This document shows, one piece after another, positions 7,705-18,174 of a stretch of DNA of 64,000 nucleotides; position 1 is the first letter of the stretch, and every line of letters starts with the position of its first letter. The stretch is taken from assembly GCF_014306105.1 (NCBI RefSeq), contig NZ_JACRVF010000001.1, positions 1,256,413-1,320,412 of the forward strand, in the 5' to 3' direction. The translations under genes and the position numbers were made by a program. This DNA is from Pontibacter cellulosilyticus. Its GTDB lineage: Bacteria > Bacteroidota > Bacteroidia > Cytophagales > Hymenobacteraceae. The notes below the pieces were generated by a model. That model was not told where the DNA came from. It worked only from the letters and a program-made list of their open reading frames with translations, and did not search any database.

Positions 7705-10700
7705 ATGCCGCATACCCCTACCCCTGCCGTTACAAACTTCATCACCCGCTGGAAAGCTTCCGGGGCTTCGGAACGTGCTAACTACCAGCTGTTTTTAACC
7801 GAGCTGTGCGAGCTGCTGGGCGTGGAGAAGCCACAGCCGGCCACCGACAAGGTGCACGAGGCGAGCTATACTTTTGAGCGGCCTGTGGTGTTTGATGATG
7901 GCGAGGGAAAGACCAGCACCAACTTTATTGACCTCTACAAAAAAGATTGCTTTGTGCTGGAGGCCAAGCAGGGCTCCGACAAGGCAAGTATAAGTGAGGC
8001 CGAAATCCTGGGTGCGGAACGAGCAAAAACCAAGACCGGCACCGCTACCCGCGACACCCGTACCTGGGAGCGTGAAATGAAAAAGGCCAAGGAACAGGCC
8101 CTGCGTTACGCTCGCTCTTTGCCAACCACCGAAGGCTGGCCGCCCTTCCTGGCGGTGGTGGATGTGGGCTACTGCATTGATCTGTATGCTGACTTTGCGC
8201 GGCAGGGAAAGACCTATGTACCTTTTCCGGACCCGCAGAACTATAGAATTACCTTAGCCGACCTTGAAAAAGAGGAAGTGCGCGAGCGCCTGCGTTTGCT
8301 CTTTACCGAGCCGCTGGAACTGGACCCAAGCCGCCGTGCTGCCCGCGTAACGCGTGCGCTGGCCGAGCGACTGGCGAAGCTGGCAGCCTCTCTGGAGGCG
8401 GCGGGGCACACGCCGGAGCAGGTGTCGGGTTTCCTGATGCGCTGCCTCTTTACCATGTTTGCCGAAGACGTGCAGCTGCTGCCCGACAACTCCTTTACCA
8501 AACTGCTGCAGGACTACCGCCAAAGTATAAGCTACTTCCCGCACGCGCTGCAGGCGCTCTGGCAAAGTATGGACAAAGGCGGTTTCGACCCTGCGCTTAA
8601 AACCATCATCCCGCAGTTTAACGGCTACCTGTTTAAAGAGCCCGAAGCGCTGCCCATCACCGAGGCGCAATTAGACCTGCTTATACTTGCCGCCGAAGCC
8701 GACTGGGCCGATGTGGAGCCTGCCATTTTTGGTACGCTGCTGGAGCGGGCTTTGCAGCCGCGCGAGCGCCACAAACTGGGTGCCCACTACACGCCCCGCG
8801 CCTACGTGGAGCGCCTGGTAATGCCTACCGTTATCGAGCCGCTGCGCGAAGAGTGGGAAGCGGCCCGCACTGCCTCGGCCATACTTGAAGACAACGGCGA
8901 CGAAGCCGGAGCCCGCAAAGAGATAGAAGCCTTCCACCGCCGGTTGTGCTCGGTGCGCGTGCTGGACCCGGCCTGCGGCAGCGGCAACTTTTTGTACGTC
9001 ACCCTGGAGCACCTCAAAAGGCTGGAGGGCGAGGTAACCGAGTACCTCGACCACTTCCCGGGGCAGAAAACCCTCGACATGACGGGCGGTTATACCGTAA
9101 CGCCGGCGCAGCTGCTGGGCCTGGAGGTAAACCCACGGGCAGCGGCCATCGCCGACGTGGTGCTCTGGATCGGCTACCTGCAATGGCACTTCCGGGCGCA
9201 CGGTTCGGCCACCCGCCTGAGCAACCCCATCCTGCGCGAGTACGGCAACATAAAGCAGCAGGACGCGGTGCTTAGCTACTCCGAACGCCAGCCGCGCCTC
9301 GACGCCAACAACCAGCCCGTTACCCGCTGGGACGGCCACAGCACCAAACCGCACCCGGTTACCGGACAGGAAGTGCCCGACGAAACCGCCCGCACCATCA
9401 CCTACGATTACCTCGATCCCAAGCCCGCCACCTGGCCCGAAGCCGATTTTATAGTGGGCAACCCGCCGTTTGTGGGTAATAAGCGCATGCGCGATGCTTT
9501 GGGAGATGGTTATACCGAAGCGTTGAGAAAAGCTTACAAAGGTGCTGTGCCCGATAGTGCAGACTTTGTGATGTACTGGTGGTATAAAGCTGCTGAGATT
9601 TTGGCAGCTGATAAAACTGAACATTTCGGCTTCATCACAACCAATAGTATAACGCAGTCTTTCAATCGTAAAATATTACAGGCTTTTATGGAAGCCAAAG
9701 AACCAATTTCCATCACCTATGCTATATCTGACCATCCTTGGGTAGATAGTGCTGATGGTGCAGCAGTTAGAATCGCTATGACTGCGGCGGAAAAAGGCTC
9801 AAAACCGGGTAGACTCAATCTCATAGTTGAAGAAAAAGAAACTGGTGAGTTAGGCAAAGAAGTTATACTTCGTGAAAGGACAGGAACAATACATTCTGAT
9901 ATAAGCATAGGTGCTGCAGTCAACACAGCTAAACCTTTGAAATCAAATTCGAAGATTAGTGGTAGAGGTGTTATACCTCATGGAAGTGGTTTTTTAGTCA
10001 CACTTGATGAAGCGCAAAAATTAGGATATAAGTCCAACCCTGAACTCGACAAACATATACGACCTTATAGAAACGGGAAGGACACAACTGCTGTACCACG
10101 AGGCTTATATGTTATTGACTTTTACGGCTATACTGAGAAGCAGCTGATGCAAACATACCCAGAAGTATACCAGCATCTTCTCCAAACAGTAAAGCCTCAT
10201 CGAGCTCAAAATAAAAGAGCCTCGCGTAGAGATAACTGGTGGATATTCGCAGAGAATCAACCAGCTTTACGTAAAGCGATATCTAAAATTGACAGGTATA
10301 TTATTACGGTTCAAACGTCTAAGTATAAGCCATTCATATTCTTAGACAACAGCTTCTTACCAGATGATAAACTAATAGCTATTGGTTTAGATGATGCTTA
10401 CTTTTTAGGTGTACTTTCATCAAATATTCATTCTGTTTGGTCCTTAGCTGCGGGTGGAAGATTAGAAGATAGACCCGTATATGATAAAACTACTTGCTTC
10501 GACCCCTTCCCCTTCCCAGCCGCCACCGAAGCGCAGCAGGAGCAGATCCGAAGTATAGCCGAGCAGCTGGACGCGCACCGCAAGCAGCGGCAGGCGCAGC
10601 ACCCCACGCTCACCATCACCGACATGTATAACGTGCTGGAGAAACTGCGGTCGGGCCAGGCGCTAACACCCAAAGAGCAGAAAACCCACGAGCAGGGGCT

Positions 10701-11178
10701 GGTAAGTATACTGCTGCAACTGCACCAGGAGCTGGATGCCGCCGTAGCCGCCGCCTATGGCTGGCCCGCCAACCTGCCCGAAGAAGAGATACTCGAGCGC
10801 CTCGTGGCCCTGAACAAGGAACGCGCCGCCGAAGAAGCACGCGGCCACATCCGCTGGCTCCGCCCCGAGTACCAGAACCCGCAAGGCACCCAGCAAGGCG
10901 ACTTGGGTATAGAAAGCAAAAAGGCAGGCAAAACCGCCGCAGCCACTGTTAAAGAGCAGCTGGCCTGGCCTAAAAACCTGTCGGAGCAGGCGCAAGCCGT
11001 GCAACGCGCCCTGCAAATGCACGAGCGCCCCGCCACCGCGCAGGAACTTATACTTCAGTTCAAGCCCGTCGCCAAGTCCCAACAGCCCCAGCGCCTCCAG
11101 CAAATCGACAGCCTGCTGCAAACGCTTCATGGATTGGGCTTATTAAGAAAAACGGAGCAGGAGCAGTATGTGAAATAA
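7705..11178 (+). CDS. MmeI-like single-chain restriction endonuclease/N6-adenine methyltransferase (type IIG/IIL)
   Basis: 1157 aa. The N-terminal nuclease has D76-x9-E86-A-K88 (in [17 protein letters not shown]), matching the spacing of the MmeI PD-(D/E)xK site. A helical spacer follows, then methyltransferase motif [12 protein letters not shown] at 421 and catalytic motif IV NPPF at 586, which indicates adenine-N6 methylation. The C-terminal half should hold target recognition. One protein therefore methylates one strand of its site for protection and cuts nearby when the site is unmodified. DNA from about 9480 to 10497 (residues about 592-931) is clearly more AT-rich than the GC-rich flanks, suggesting a swapped specificity module. 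No partner genes are seen. A broken 5' copy lies 2.1 kb upstream. Confidence 0.88.
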   Translation: MPHTPTPAVTNFITRWKASGASERANYQLFLTELCELLGVEKPQPATDKVHEASYTFERPVVFDDGEGKTSTNFIDLYKKDCFVLEAKQGSDKASISEAEILGAERAKTKTGTATRDTRTWEREMKKAKEQALRYARSLPTTEGWPPFLAVVDVGYCIDLYADFARQGKTYVPFPDPQNYRITLADLEKEEVRERLRLLFTEPLELDPSRRAARVTRALAERLAKLAASLEAAGHTPEQVSGFLMRCLFTMFAEDVQLLPDNSFTKLLQDYRQSISYFPHALQALWQSMDKGGFDPALKTIIPQFNGYLFKEPEALPITEAQLDLLILAAEADWADVEPAIFGTLLERALQPRERHKLGAHYTPRAYVERLVMPTVIEPLREEWEAARTASAILEDNGDEAGARKEIEAFHRRLCSVRVLDPACGSGNFLYVTLEHLKRLEGEVTEYLDHFPGQKTLDMTGGYTVTPAQLLGLEVNPRAAAIADVVLWIGYLQWHFRAHGSATRLSNPILREYGNIKQQDAVLSYSERQPRLDANNQPVTRWDGHSTKPHPVTGQEVPDETARTITYDYLDPKPATWPEADFIVGNPPFVGNKRMRDALGDGYTEALRKAYKGAVPDSADFVMYWWYKAAEILAADKTEHFGFITTNSITQSFNRKILQAFMEAKEPISITYAISDHPWVDSADGAAVRIAMTAAEKGSKPGRLNLIVEEKETGELGKEVILRERTGTIHSDISIGAAVNTAKPLKSNSKISGRGVIPHGSGFLVTLDEAQKLGYKSNPELDKHIRPYRNGKDTTAVPRGLYVIDFYGYTEKQLMQTYPEVYQHLLQTVKPHRAQNKRASRRDNWWIFAENQPALRKAISKIDRYIITVQTSKYKPFIFLDNSFLPDDKLIAIGLDDAYFLGVLSSNIHSVWSLAAGGRLEDRPVYDKTTCFDPFPFPAATEAQQEQIRSIAEQLDAHRKQRQAQHPTLTITDMYNVLEKLRSGQALTPKEQKTHEQGLVSILLQLHQELDAAVAAAYGWPANLPEEEILERLVALNKERAAEEARGHIRWLRPEYQNPQGTQQGDLGIESKKAGKTAAATVKEQLAWPKNLSEQAQAVQRALQMHERPATAQELILQFKPVAKSQQPQRLQQIDSLLQTLHGLGLLRKTEQEQYVK

Positions 11179-11198
11179 CCCATTGCAGATTTATACTT

Positions 11199-12002
11199 AT
11201 GAGAACTTACCTGTACCTACTCGTGGCTGCTTTGCTTGTATCCTGTACTGCAGGCAAAAACAGCCCTTCTGCTCCCGTCGCTGGCAGCACAGCCGACAAT
11301 GGCAAAACCATTACAGAAACGGATGCACAAAACAACCTTGTCTCGTCCACCTCTTCGGCAAACGCTGCTGACAAAACAGCATCGGGCAAAATTATTTTTG
11401 AGGGCAGCAACAATCTTTACGAGCTCATAGACCACAACACAGCTTACTTCGACCAAGGCTATGATGTGATCATTATCAAAGGCAACGGCAACCTGATCAG
11501 GCTCTATCATACAAGGCTATTAAACCAGCATAAAGGCGCTGACACACTGGTAATGGTCGGGAACAAAGAGAAATATGTGATGGCTTTCGGGTCTCATCCC
11601 GGATTCTTACCCGAGCCTGCCACGGCAGACACCATTCAACTCAAAACGCAGCCCTTCTCAACCGATCCGTTTACGCAGGGTCTGGAAGAGGGCAGCCTGG
11701 GCCAAAAGATCGTTAGCAACCTGCTCGCCGAAATGGAGAACGGCAATACAGAAGCTTACCATGCCTTGGGAGATGTATATAATTTTGGCACCAATGGAGT
11801 CGCGATTTCTACTGTTAAAGCCGTTTCGCTTTATGAGTATGCGGCCACAAGAGGTTTTGCAGCCTCCATCGGTCGCCTCGGCGACATCTGGTACTACGGC
11901 ACTTTCGACTTTAAGCCCCAAAAGGCAAAGGGCCTGTTTTACTATAGGTTAGGGGCTAAGATGGGAGACGAGTACTGCCAAAGAGCTTTAGCCGGCCTGT
12001 AA
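11199..12002 (+). CDS. Lipoprotein with C-terminal Sel1-like repeats
   Basis: 267 aa. Starts MRTYLYLLVAALLVSC, a lipoprotein signal with lipobox LLVSC. A low-complexity Ser/Thr/Ala linker runs to about residue 65, followed by a beta-rich part. The last about 80 residues contain two Sel1-type helical repeats (AYHALGDVYNFG... SLYEYAATRGFAASIGRLGDIWYYG). Such repeats mediate protein-protein contacts in the envelope; the partner is unknown. It lies 20 bp after the restriction-modification stop, close enough for read-through, though a functional link is doubtful. Confidence 0.75.
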   Translation: MRTYLYLLVAALLVSCTAGKNSPSAPVAGSTADNGKTITETDAQNNLVSSTSSANAADKTASGKIIFEGSNNLYELIDHNTAYFDQGYDVIIIKGNGNLIRLYHTRLLNQHKGADTLVMVGNKEKYVMAFGSHPGFLPEPATADTIQLKTQPFSTDPFTQGLEEGSLGQKIVSNLLAEMENGNTEAYHALGDVYNFGTNGVAISTVKAVSLYEYAATRGFAASIGRLGDIWYYGTFDFKPQKAKGLFYYRLGAKMGDEYCQRALAGL

Positions 12003-12145
12003 AGCCAGTGCTAAACCAGCCTTGCCTGCTCCTACAAAATGCTCGCAACTGAAAAGCTGTATACTGCAAGCGCTTTATACTTTGGGTGTAAGATAAGGAA
12101 CCGGGCAGAAGCAGTTTACCGCTGCACCTAAGCTTTTGCCTACCG

Positions 12146-12412
12146 TTATTTAGAAAGTTGTTCGATGAGCTTGCGTTTTATACCACGCTCTATTTCGCGC
12201 TCCACATTTATCGTATCAGCCGAACCGATCTTTGTAGCCAGTGAGTCTATACCAGTATGTCGCTCTAGCTCTTTGTTTGCGGCCTGGTGCAGCGAATCAA
12301 TGGCCATAGTGGCACCAGACTCTGCTACGTTGTAAAGGGTGTCTTGCAGGTTGTTATCTGTGGAGCAGGCTGTAGCACTTAAGGCTATGGCTACATAAAG
12401 TAATTTCTTCAT
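12146..12412 (-). CDS. Small lipoprotein, unknown function
   Basis: 88 aa. MKKLLYVAIALSATACS is a clear lipoprotein signal (lipobox ATAC). The mature part is short, charged and predicted helical (AIDSLHQAANKELERH), ending REIERGIKRKLIEQLSK. No family recognised. The clean signal peptide is the main reason to call it. Confidence 0.7.
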   Translation of the reverse strand: MKKLLYVAIALSATACSTDNNLQDTLYNVAESGATMAIDSLHQAANKELERHTGIDSLATKIGSADTINVEREIERGIKRKLIEQLSK

Positions 12413-12592
12413 TTTGTGAATTATTAGTCAGGGCTAAGATACCACTCTAACCTGCAGGAACCATACCAACTTACGTTATAAGACCGTATCCAGGAATTTT
12501 AATTTACAACATCCTTTAAAAACCATATCTAAAACATAGTATTGGTCTAATATTTGCAGCGCCATCATTAATTACACCTAAGCAATACGTCT

Positions 12593-12964
12593 ATGAAAAA
12601 AGCCACACTACTATTCTTTATTGCCTTCGGGCTAGGCTTCTCTGCACAGGCACAGGAGCAACAACAAAACAGTCCACAAACCCAGATCGAGCAGTCGGAC
12701 CAGGCGTTTGAATACATGGCCGTTACAGTGGATTTCAAGCACCGGATTAAAGGCTGGAGCGCTTACCTGAACGATAACAAAGACCCGGACAAGCAATCTC
12801 CGGTTAATGATGCAGCGGGCAACCTCCGCTCGTTCAGTTCACCCTACGATGTGATGAATTACCTGGGCAGCCAGGGCTGGGAATTTGCTGCCTACACGCC
12901 AGACCTGAATGGTAAATTAACCTGGGAAAAGTTTCTGATGAAGCGGAAGGTAAAAAAAGCATAG
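12593..12964 (+). CDS. Small secreted protein, DUF4177-like C-terminus
   Basis: 123 aa. A cleavable signal (MKKATLLFFIAFGLGFSAQAQ) and a Gln-rich linker lead to a compact domain: FEYMAVTVD... DVMNYLGSQGWEFAAYTPD... FLMKRK. The pattern of a Tyr/Val strand, a helix ending GWE and a final FLMKR strand resembles the DUF4177 fold, though I cannot confirm membership. Exported; role unknown. Confidence 0.7.
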   Translation: MKKATLLFFIAFGLGFSAQAQEQQQNSPQTQIEQSDQAFEYMAVTVDFKHRIKGWSAYLNDNKDPDKQSPVNDAAGNLRSFSSPYDVMNYLGSQGWEFAAYTPDLNGKLTWEKFLMKRKVKKA

Positions 12965-13145
12965 GCTTATAACTACCAATAGACCTCACAGCGTGCGCGG
13001 CTCCTGCAAACGTCTGACTCTGGTACTGCTGAAAACCTCCTCCCTTACCTTGTTCCTGCTGCTTTCTTATGCTGATACATTTAAAGGAAAAAATACTTGC
13101 AGCATGATAGGCAAAGACGTCTGAACATCATAGTTACCCGCACAG

Positions 13146-13314
13146 GTTGCCCTGGTTGTGCTGCTGTGTTTCGCCTTAAAGCAACGCTTTGCTGGCCATA
13201 ATTGTAGCCTTATTGTTCGGCATCCTGATAGTCCCGGAGTTTCTGGATATAATAGACTTAGGAGAACTGGCACATAAATTAAAGATGCTGGAGGGAGCAG
13301 TTTACCTTACATGA
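13146..13314 (+). pseudogene. Possible decayed small membrane-protein gene
   Basis: Two adjacent + frames together read like a membrane protein: VALVVLLCFALKQRFAG (from 13146), then one frame away LLAIIVALLFGILIVPEFL followed by DIIDLGELAHKLKMLEGAVYLT and a stop at 13312. A single indel near 13195 would join them. No start codon is clear. The surrounding 12965-13679 holds no convincing gene. Confidence 0.3.
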
Positions 13315-13679
13315 GTTATAGAAATTTGGCTGCGCATGAAAAGCAAAGCAAGTGTTTCAAGTGTTCTGGAATTCCTCCCGCAGGCCTTTTATATTAGCAT
13401 AACAAACAGGACTGCTGTTTTCGCGCGTCTCATCTGTTTCAGCTGTCTCAGAATATAACCTAACTTTATACAAAGGCACAAGCTTTACCACTACCTTCTG
13501 AAAGGCTTTGCTTATCACCAACCGCTTGCTAAGAAACCGCTGCTTCATTGTTCTCTATACGCTATAGTATGGCTCTCATAACAGCCACACTTCTGTAAAA
13601 GGTAAAAAACCTGGCATCTGTAGTATGGCACAACACCTTCCACAACCTCTTTATACCTATAGCTGTACAAGAAGATACT
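13315..13679. other. Intergenic region without a supported gene
   Basis: A 63-codon minus-strand frame (13357-13548) is present but is basic, has no signal or family resemblance and is bounded by noncoding-like sequence, so it is not called. The promoter of the following phosphohydrolase gene must lie here; I see no clear elements. Confidence 0.4.
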
Positions 13680-14681
13680 ATGAAGACTGCCAAGAAAGTC
13701 ACCTTTTACCTCACCTTGATTTTAGGAACGCTGCTGATTTTGGCAACACTTCTCTCCCTGCTCTATAACCTGCCCTACTGGTATATTAAAATGCTCGATT
13801 TCCCGAGAGAACAGATGCTGGCAGGGCTACTTCTCTGCATAATCCTGTTTGTGCCGGTTAACAACAAATGGAATTTTTCAGCTGTGGCCTTTGCAGTTGG
13901 TTTAGTGAGTGCTATTGCCATTCAATCCACCTTCATCCTGCCTTACACTTCGCTAACCGATAAAGCTGTTGCATCTGCTAAGCCCTCGGCGCAACTGGCA
14001 GATCGTACATTTAGCATACTTATAGCCAATATTTGGATGGAGAACCGGCAAGCAAAAAGGTTCTTGCAATTAGTGCAGCAGGCAGACCCTGACCTAGTGT
14101 TGGCCATGGAGACAGATGAGTGGTGGGTAGATCAACTTAGTCCGCTCCAGCAGAAGTATACGCATGTGGTATCTTACCCACTAGATAACACTTACGGCAT
14201 GGTGCTGTACTCTAAGCTTCCCTTAAAAGAAACAGACATTATGTTCCTTAAGCATGAAACAGTGCCCTCTATCCATACCAATGTGGTACTGCCCAACGGA
14301 GAAGAGTTTATACTGCACGCCATGCACCCGGTACCTCCCAAACCTAGCAAACATCCCGATAACGTAGGCGAAGAAGAAGAGGCGCTACTAAAAGTAGGCA
14401 GGATGGTAAGTCAAAGCGAAATACCCAGTGTGGTAGCCGGCGACTTTAATGATGTGGCCTGGTCGCGCACGTCTCGTATGTTCAACACGCAAAGCCAGCT
14501 CCACGATGTACGGGTGGGAAGAGGAACATACAACTCTTTCGGCGCAAACAACATTTTACTGCGCTATCCGCTTGACCATGTATATGTTTCAGAAGAGTTT
14601 CAGGTACAGGTCCTAAAGCGGCTGCCAAAGTTTGGCTCCGACCATTTTCCTATTCTTGTGAAGCTAAGCTTAGTTAAATAA
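13680..14681 (+). CDS. Membrane-anchored endonuclease/exonuclease/phosphatase-family protein
   Basis: 333 aa. Three hydrophobic segments in the first about 100 residues give a membrane anchor similar in layout to YafD-type proteins. The catalytic domain follows, with the family's ordered motifs: ILIANIWMENR, DPDLVLAMETDEWW (metal-binding Glu), HAMHPVPP, VVAGDFNDVAWS (Asp/Asn pair), LDHVYVS and the terminal GSDHFPILV (catalytic His). The fold hydrolyses phosphodiester bonds; the substrate (nucleic acid, lipid or other) is not deducible. The catalytic domain probably faces the periplasm. Confidence 0.87.
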   Translation: MKTAKKVTFYLTLILGTLLILATLLSLLYNLPYWYIKMLDFPREQMLAGLLLCIILFVPVNNKWNFSAVAFAVGLVSAIAIQSTFILPYTSLTDKAVASAKPSAQLADRTFSILIANIWMENRQAKRFLQLVQQADPDLVLAMETDEWWVDQLSPLQQKYTHVVSYPLDNTYGMVLYSKLPLKETDIMFLKHETVPSIHTNVVLPNGEEFILHAMHPVPPKPSKHPDNVGEEEEALLKVGRMVSQSEIPSVVAGDFNDVAWSRTSRMFNTQSQLHDVRVGRGTYNSFGANNILLRYPLDHVYVSEEFQVQVLKRLPKFGSDHFPILVKLSLVK

Positions 14682-15000
14682 GTATAGTCTTGCTGATGTC
14701 CTGGCAGGTCCGCCCGGTTTAATAACTGTTCAGCAAAGACAGCAATTTCACTTTTGAACTAACGCTGGTGCTGCAAATAGAAGCAAATATTTTGTCTCGT
14801 AAAAAGCTTTAAGGTGTACAGGCAGATGTGCGGGACTGACAGCAAATATATAACCCGAACGTTGAATGGTGATAGATATTAGAGATGTTTGTAATATATC
14901 GGAAGCCGGGAAGGACAACTACATAACCCACCTCATTTGATAAGATCGACATTGAAATACAGCAGTAAAGGACAGCTAGAAAAGAATTGCGCCGAACTGA
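14682..15000. other. Convergent intergenic region, no feature seen
   Basis: About 320 bp between the converging phosphohydrolase and FNT genes. I found no open frame, tRNA or convincing terminator hairpin here. Confidence 0.5.
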
Positions 15001-15825
15001 CTACCCTTCTTCTCTATCTATTCCAGCGTTTATCTGCGCAAAGTTAAGTGCAGCCACGAGAATAACTCCACCTGCTATATTGCCCAGTAGCGTAGGGATG
15101 GTATAATTCCACAACACCCTGCCCCACTCCTCTTTTTGCATGGCAACTAACGTGAAGGTTTCTATAGAGCCCGCGATTACATGGCTAAAGTGCCCGATGG
15201 CAATTACATAGGTAATCAGCACAATAACCCACACGCGTGCTGTTTTAGCATAGGGCAGTAACCAGACCATAAGCGCTATAAGCCAGCCTGCAAAAATTCC
15301 TCGCATAAAGGTAGTGTAAGCACCCGGTTCCATAGCCTTCTTCCCGATCTTCTCAAACTCAGCCAGCACATGCGACGGAAAAACAGAGGTTTCAGCAGCC
15401 ACAATGGAAAACAGCCATGCTCCTGCTAAGTTAGCAAATAGTACAATACCCCAGAGCCGCATCACATTCCAGAGGGTGCTAAGGTCTCTCCGTTGAAAAA
15501 GCGGCAGTACAGGTGTTAGGGTATTTTCGGTAAAAAGCTGCTGCTTGCCAAGTATAACAATTACAAAGCCCAAACTATACCCAAAGCTCGACACCAAAAC
15601 ACTCCACTTTGCATCGGGCAAGTACGCCTCCAGCAACCCCTCTGCCACCATCGAAAAACCCATAGAAGACCCCGCCGCTATACCAGACCAAAACAAGCCG
15701 GCACTAGGGCGGCTAAGCTCAGACTCCGCCTCTAGCGAAATAGCGTCATGTATGTCCTTAGCTGAAGGTGATGTTTCTAAGTTCGCATCCTTCTTATGTG
15801 TATCTTCAGTGGGTTGCTCCGGCAT
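15001..15825 (-). CDS. Formate/nitrite transporter (FNT) family channel, YfdC-like
   Basis: 274 aa. A polar N-terminus (about 45 residues) precedes six hydrophobic segments. RPSAGLFWSGIAAGSSMGFSMVAEG is the first FNT helix and broken-helix region; LGKQQLFTENTLTPVLPLF matches the second conserved FNT stretch; VIAIGHFSHVIAGSIE holds a later conserved helix. FNT channels are pentamers passing small monovalent anions. The long cytoplasmic N-terminus and overall similarity point to the YfdC subgroup, whose substrate is not settled. Monocistronic. Confidence 0.88.
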   Translation of the reverse strand: MPEQPTEDTHKKDANLETSPSAKDIHDAISLEAESELSRPSAGLFWSGIAAGSSMGFSMVAEGLLEAYLPDAKWSVLVSSFGYSLGFVIVILGKQQLFTENTLTPVLPLFQRRDLSTLWNVMRLWGIVLFANLAGAWLFSIVAAETSVFPSHVLAEFEKIGKKAMEPGAYTTFMRGIFAGWLIALMVWLLPYAKTARVWVIVLITYVIAIGHFSHVIAGSIETFTLVAMQKEEWGRVLWNYTIPTLLGNIAGGVILVAALNFAQINAGIDREEG

Positions 15826-16015
15826 CTGATCTTTTTTATTACTCTAACCCCTAATGCTGCATTTAGTTACAGCTCAGTTATAGCCAGACCTAAATGAAAC
15901 CTTTTGTAGGTGGAAAAACTAAGCCGTAGTTGTATTAATGTTCCCGCTTGTGCAAGCCAAGTATATTTTTATCTTTGTTAAGACGAACATCATGTTATCA
16001 CCCACACCATACAGA

Positions 16016-17374
16016 ATGAAAAAATTTTTACTCCTTCTGCTACTCCCCCTGCTCACTACAGCACAAACAAAAGCACAAGAGATTCCAAACATTCTACCCC
16101 TGCGCGATAGGGCTGCCGTAGAAGACGCACTGCTGCAGGAACGCCTGGAAAAGCTCCTCCCCGGCCTGATGCGCCGTGAAGGCATTGACATGTGGGTGAT
16201 TGTGGCGAGGGAGTATAACGAAGACCCTGTGGCCAAAACCATGTTGCCAGCTACCTGGCTGGCCGCACGCCGCCGTACCATTATGCTCTTCCATGACAAA
16301 GGCACGGGCAAAGGAGTAGAGAAGCTAGCCGTAGCCCGTTACGACATTGGTAACCTGATGAAAGGTGCCTGGGCACCCGAACAGGAGCCTAACCAGTGGA
16401 AGCGACTGGTGCAACTGATAGCGGAGCGCAATCCCAAAAAGATAGGCCTGAACTACTCTCCCACTTACGCTCACGCCGACGGCCTTACCAAAGCTGAATA
16501 TGATAGCCTGATACACTACTTACCTGCAGCTCATAAAAAAGCGGTGGTATCGGCAGAGCGCCTGGCCGTGGACTGGCTACAAACACGTACAGAGCGGGAA
16601 CTGGACATTTACGAACAGATCAGCCGCATGGGGCATAAGATTATAGCTGAAGGTTTTTCGGAGAAGGTGATACAGCCTGGTGTTACCACAACTGAAGATG
16701 TAATGTGGTGGTACCGAGAACGCATTGCTGATTTGAAGCTGGATGCCTGGTTTCACCCGACTGTGGATGTGCAACGAGCAAACCCCGGCGCCGGCGATTC
16801 TCAGCGCTCTTTCTCTCAGCGCCCTGGTGTGGAAGTGATCATGCCCGGAGACCTGCTTCACGTGGACCTGGGCATCACCTACCTTGGTCTGAACACCGAT
16901 GTACAACAGCTGGCTTACGTGCTGAAGCCCGGCGAGGCCGAGGCTCCCGCTTATCTGAGAAAGGCACTAGCTACTGGCAACCGCCTGCAAGACATCCTGA
17001 CTTCAAAGTTTAAAGAAGGCAAAACTGGGAACCAGGTGTTGAAGGAGGCACTGGCACAGGCGCAAAAAGAGAAGATAATAGCCAGCATTTACTCCCATCC
17101 TATCGGCTATCACGGCCACGGTGCTGGCCCAGCCATTGGCATGTGGGACATGCAACAGGGTGTGCCTGGAACAGGAGATTACCCGCTGCGCCACAACACC
17201 GCCTACGCTATTGAGCTCAATGCCAAGGTAAACCTGCCAGAGTGGAATAATAAGGAAATACGCGTGATGCTGGAGGAGCAGGCAGTGCTGACACCAAATG
17301 GGGTGCGCTACATCGACGGCCGCCAAAAAGAGCTGCTGCTGATACCGCGTGTGGCTACACATTTAAAGCAATAG
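16016..17374 (+). CDS. M24-family metallopeptidase (Xaa-Pro aminopeptidase-like), exported
   Basis: 452 aa from ATG 16016. That start gives a proper signal peptide (MKKFLLLLLLPLLTTAQTKAQ); an in-frame ATG further upstream would bury it. An N-terminal creatinase-like domain is followed by the pita-bread fold with ordered metal ligands: HVDLGITYLGLNTDVQQ (two Asp), GYHGHGAGPAIG (His), AYAIELNAKV (Glu) and MLEEQAVLTPNG (Glu). It probably releases N-terminal residues next to proline from peptides in the periplasm. It stands alone, with a strong terminator after it. Confidence 0.9.
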   Translation: MKKFLLLLLLPLLTTAQTKAQEIPNILPLRDRAAVEDALLQERLEKLLPGLMRREGIDMWVIVAREYNEDPVAKTMLPATWLAARRRTIMLFHDKGTGKGVEKLAVARYDIGNLMKGAWAPEQEPNQWKRLVQLIAERNPKKIGLNYSPTYAHADGLTKAEYDSLIHYLPAAHKKAVVSAERLAVDWLQTRTERELDIYEQISRMGHKIIAEGFSEKVIQPGVTTTEDVMWWYRERIADLKLDAWFHPTVDVQRANPGAGDSQRSFSQRPGVEVIMPGDLLHVDLGITYLGLNTDVQQLAYVLKPGEAEAPAYLRKALATGNRLQDILTSKFKEGKTGNQVLKEALAQAQKEKIIASIYSHPIGYHGHGAGPAIGMWDMQQGVPGTGDYPLRHNTAYAIELNAKVNLPEWNNKEIRVMLEEQAVLTPNGVRYIDGRQKELLLIPRVATHLKQ

Positions 17375-17409
17375 CTTCGGCTATTTGTTTAACCGAAGTA
17401 TACTTCACG

Positions 17410-17450
17410 CACGAGGCTCCTGATACACTTCAGGAGCCTCGTGTTGCTTT
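17410..17450. terminator. Intrinsic terminator
   Basis: CACGAGGCTCCTGA (17410-17423) pairs exactly with TCAGGAGCCTCGTG (17430-17443) over a 6-nt loop, followed by TTGCTTT. It ends the M24 peptidase transcript. Confidence 0.85.
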
Positions 17451-17493
17451 AAAAGCTTTTGTTTTTTTATAGTGAGTTGTAAAAGAGAGGTAA

Positions 17494-17778
17494 CTAGTAT
17501 TCACTTCTCCTTTTAGCCCGTTCTTCTAAAGCTTTAAGCTCATGCTCAGCTGCTTTTAGTCGATCTTTAGCAGCTTTCTCCCGCTGATTGGCTTCTTCTG
17601 CAAAACGCTCCGCCTCACGCAGTTCTTTTTTAAGTTGATCCACTTCCCGTTGCTGTTCCGCTACTGCAGGATCGCTGGATACGCTTCCACTTCCGCCAAA
17701 TGTCGAGCAACCCATCAGCAGTGGAAAGATCAGCATAATGCAAAAAGATAAAACAGATTTATGTTTAGGTGATTTCAT
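17494..17778 (-). CDS. Small coiled-coil lipoprotein
   Basis: 94 aa from MKSPKHKSV; an upstream ATG at 17823 would put 15 extra residues before the signal. Lipobox LLMGC, then a Ser/Gly linker and a highly charged heptad region from about residue 45 (QREVDQLKKELREAERFAEE... AEHELKALEERAKRR). It resembles small outer-membrane coiled-coil lipoproteins; the exact role is unknown. Confidence 0.72.
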   Translation of the reverse strand: MKSPKHKSVLSFCIMLIFPLLMGCSTFGGSGSVSSDPAVAEQQREVDQLKKELREAERFAEEANQREKAAKDRLKAAEHELKALEERAKRRSEY

Positions 17779-18174
17779 ATTATACAATTTTAGTTCTATA
17801 GCTATATACGAACATAACATCATATACGGTTCATTACATGAAACTTACACACAAGCTAGCACTTCAGCTTTTCAGAAGCTGCACAGAACAGTGCAAAACT
17901 GACACCTATTTTTGTCTGGATTTAGTAATGAACGAGTGATTCGAAATAGGCTATTGGATAAACTAGGGTGTTCAAGCCTTACCGAGTCCAACCACCCCTG
18001 CCCCTCAAAGCTATGCTCGTTAGTTTCGAACTCGCGTTCTCACTAATCTAAGTAGGGAAATTATCTACCACATCTCCCATCATTACCCCTTTTTCATCCT
18101 ATAAAAGATCTCAAAGGTAAGGAGATTTAAGCAAAAGCTACAGCGCTTAACTTAAAATTCAGTAATAGCAGAAA

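Noticed and set aside
8671..9624. 317-codon minus frame inside the restriction-modification gene
   Set aside because: It is a GC-rich antisense shadow of a well-supported methyltransferase domain, with no domain of its own.
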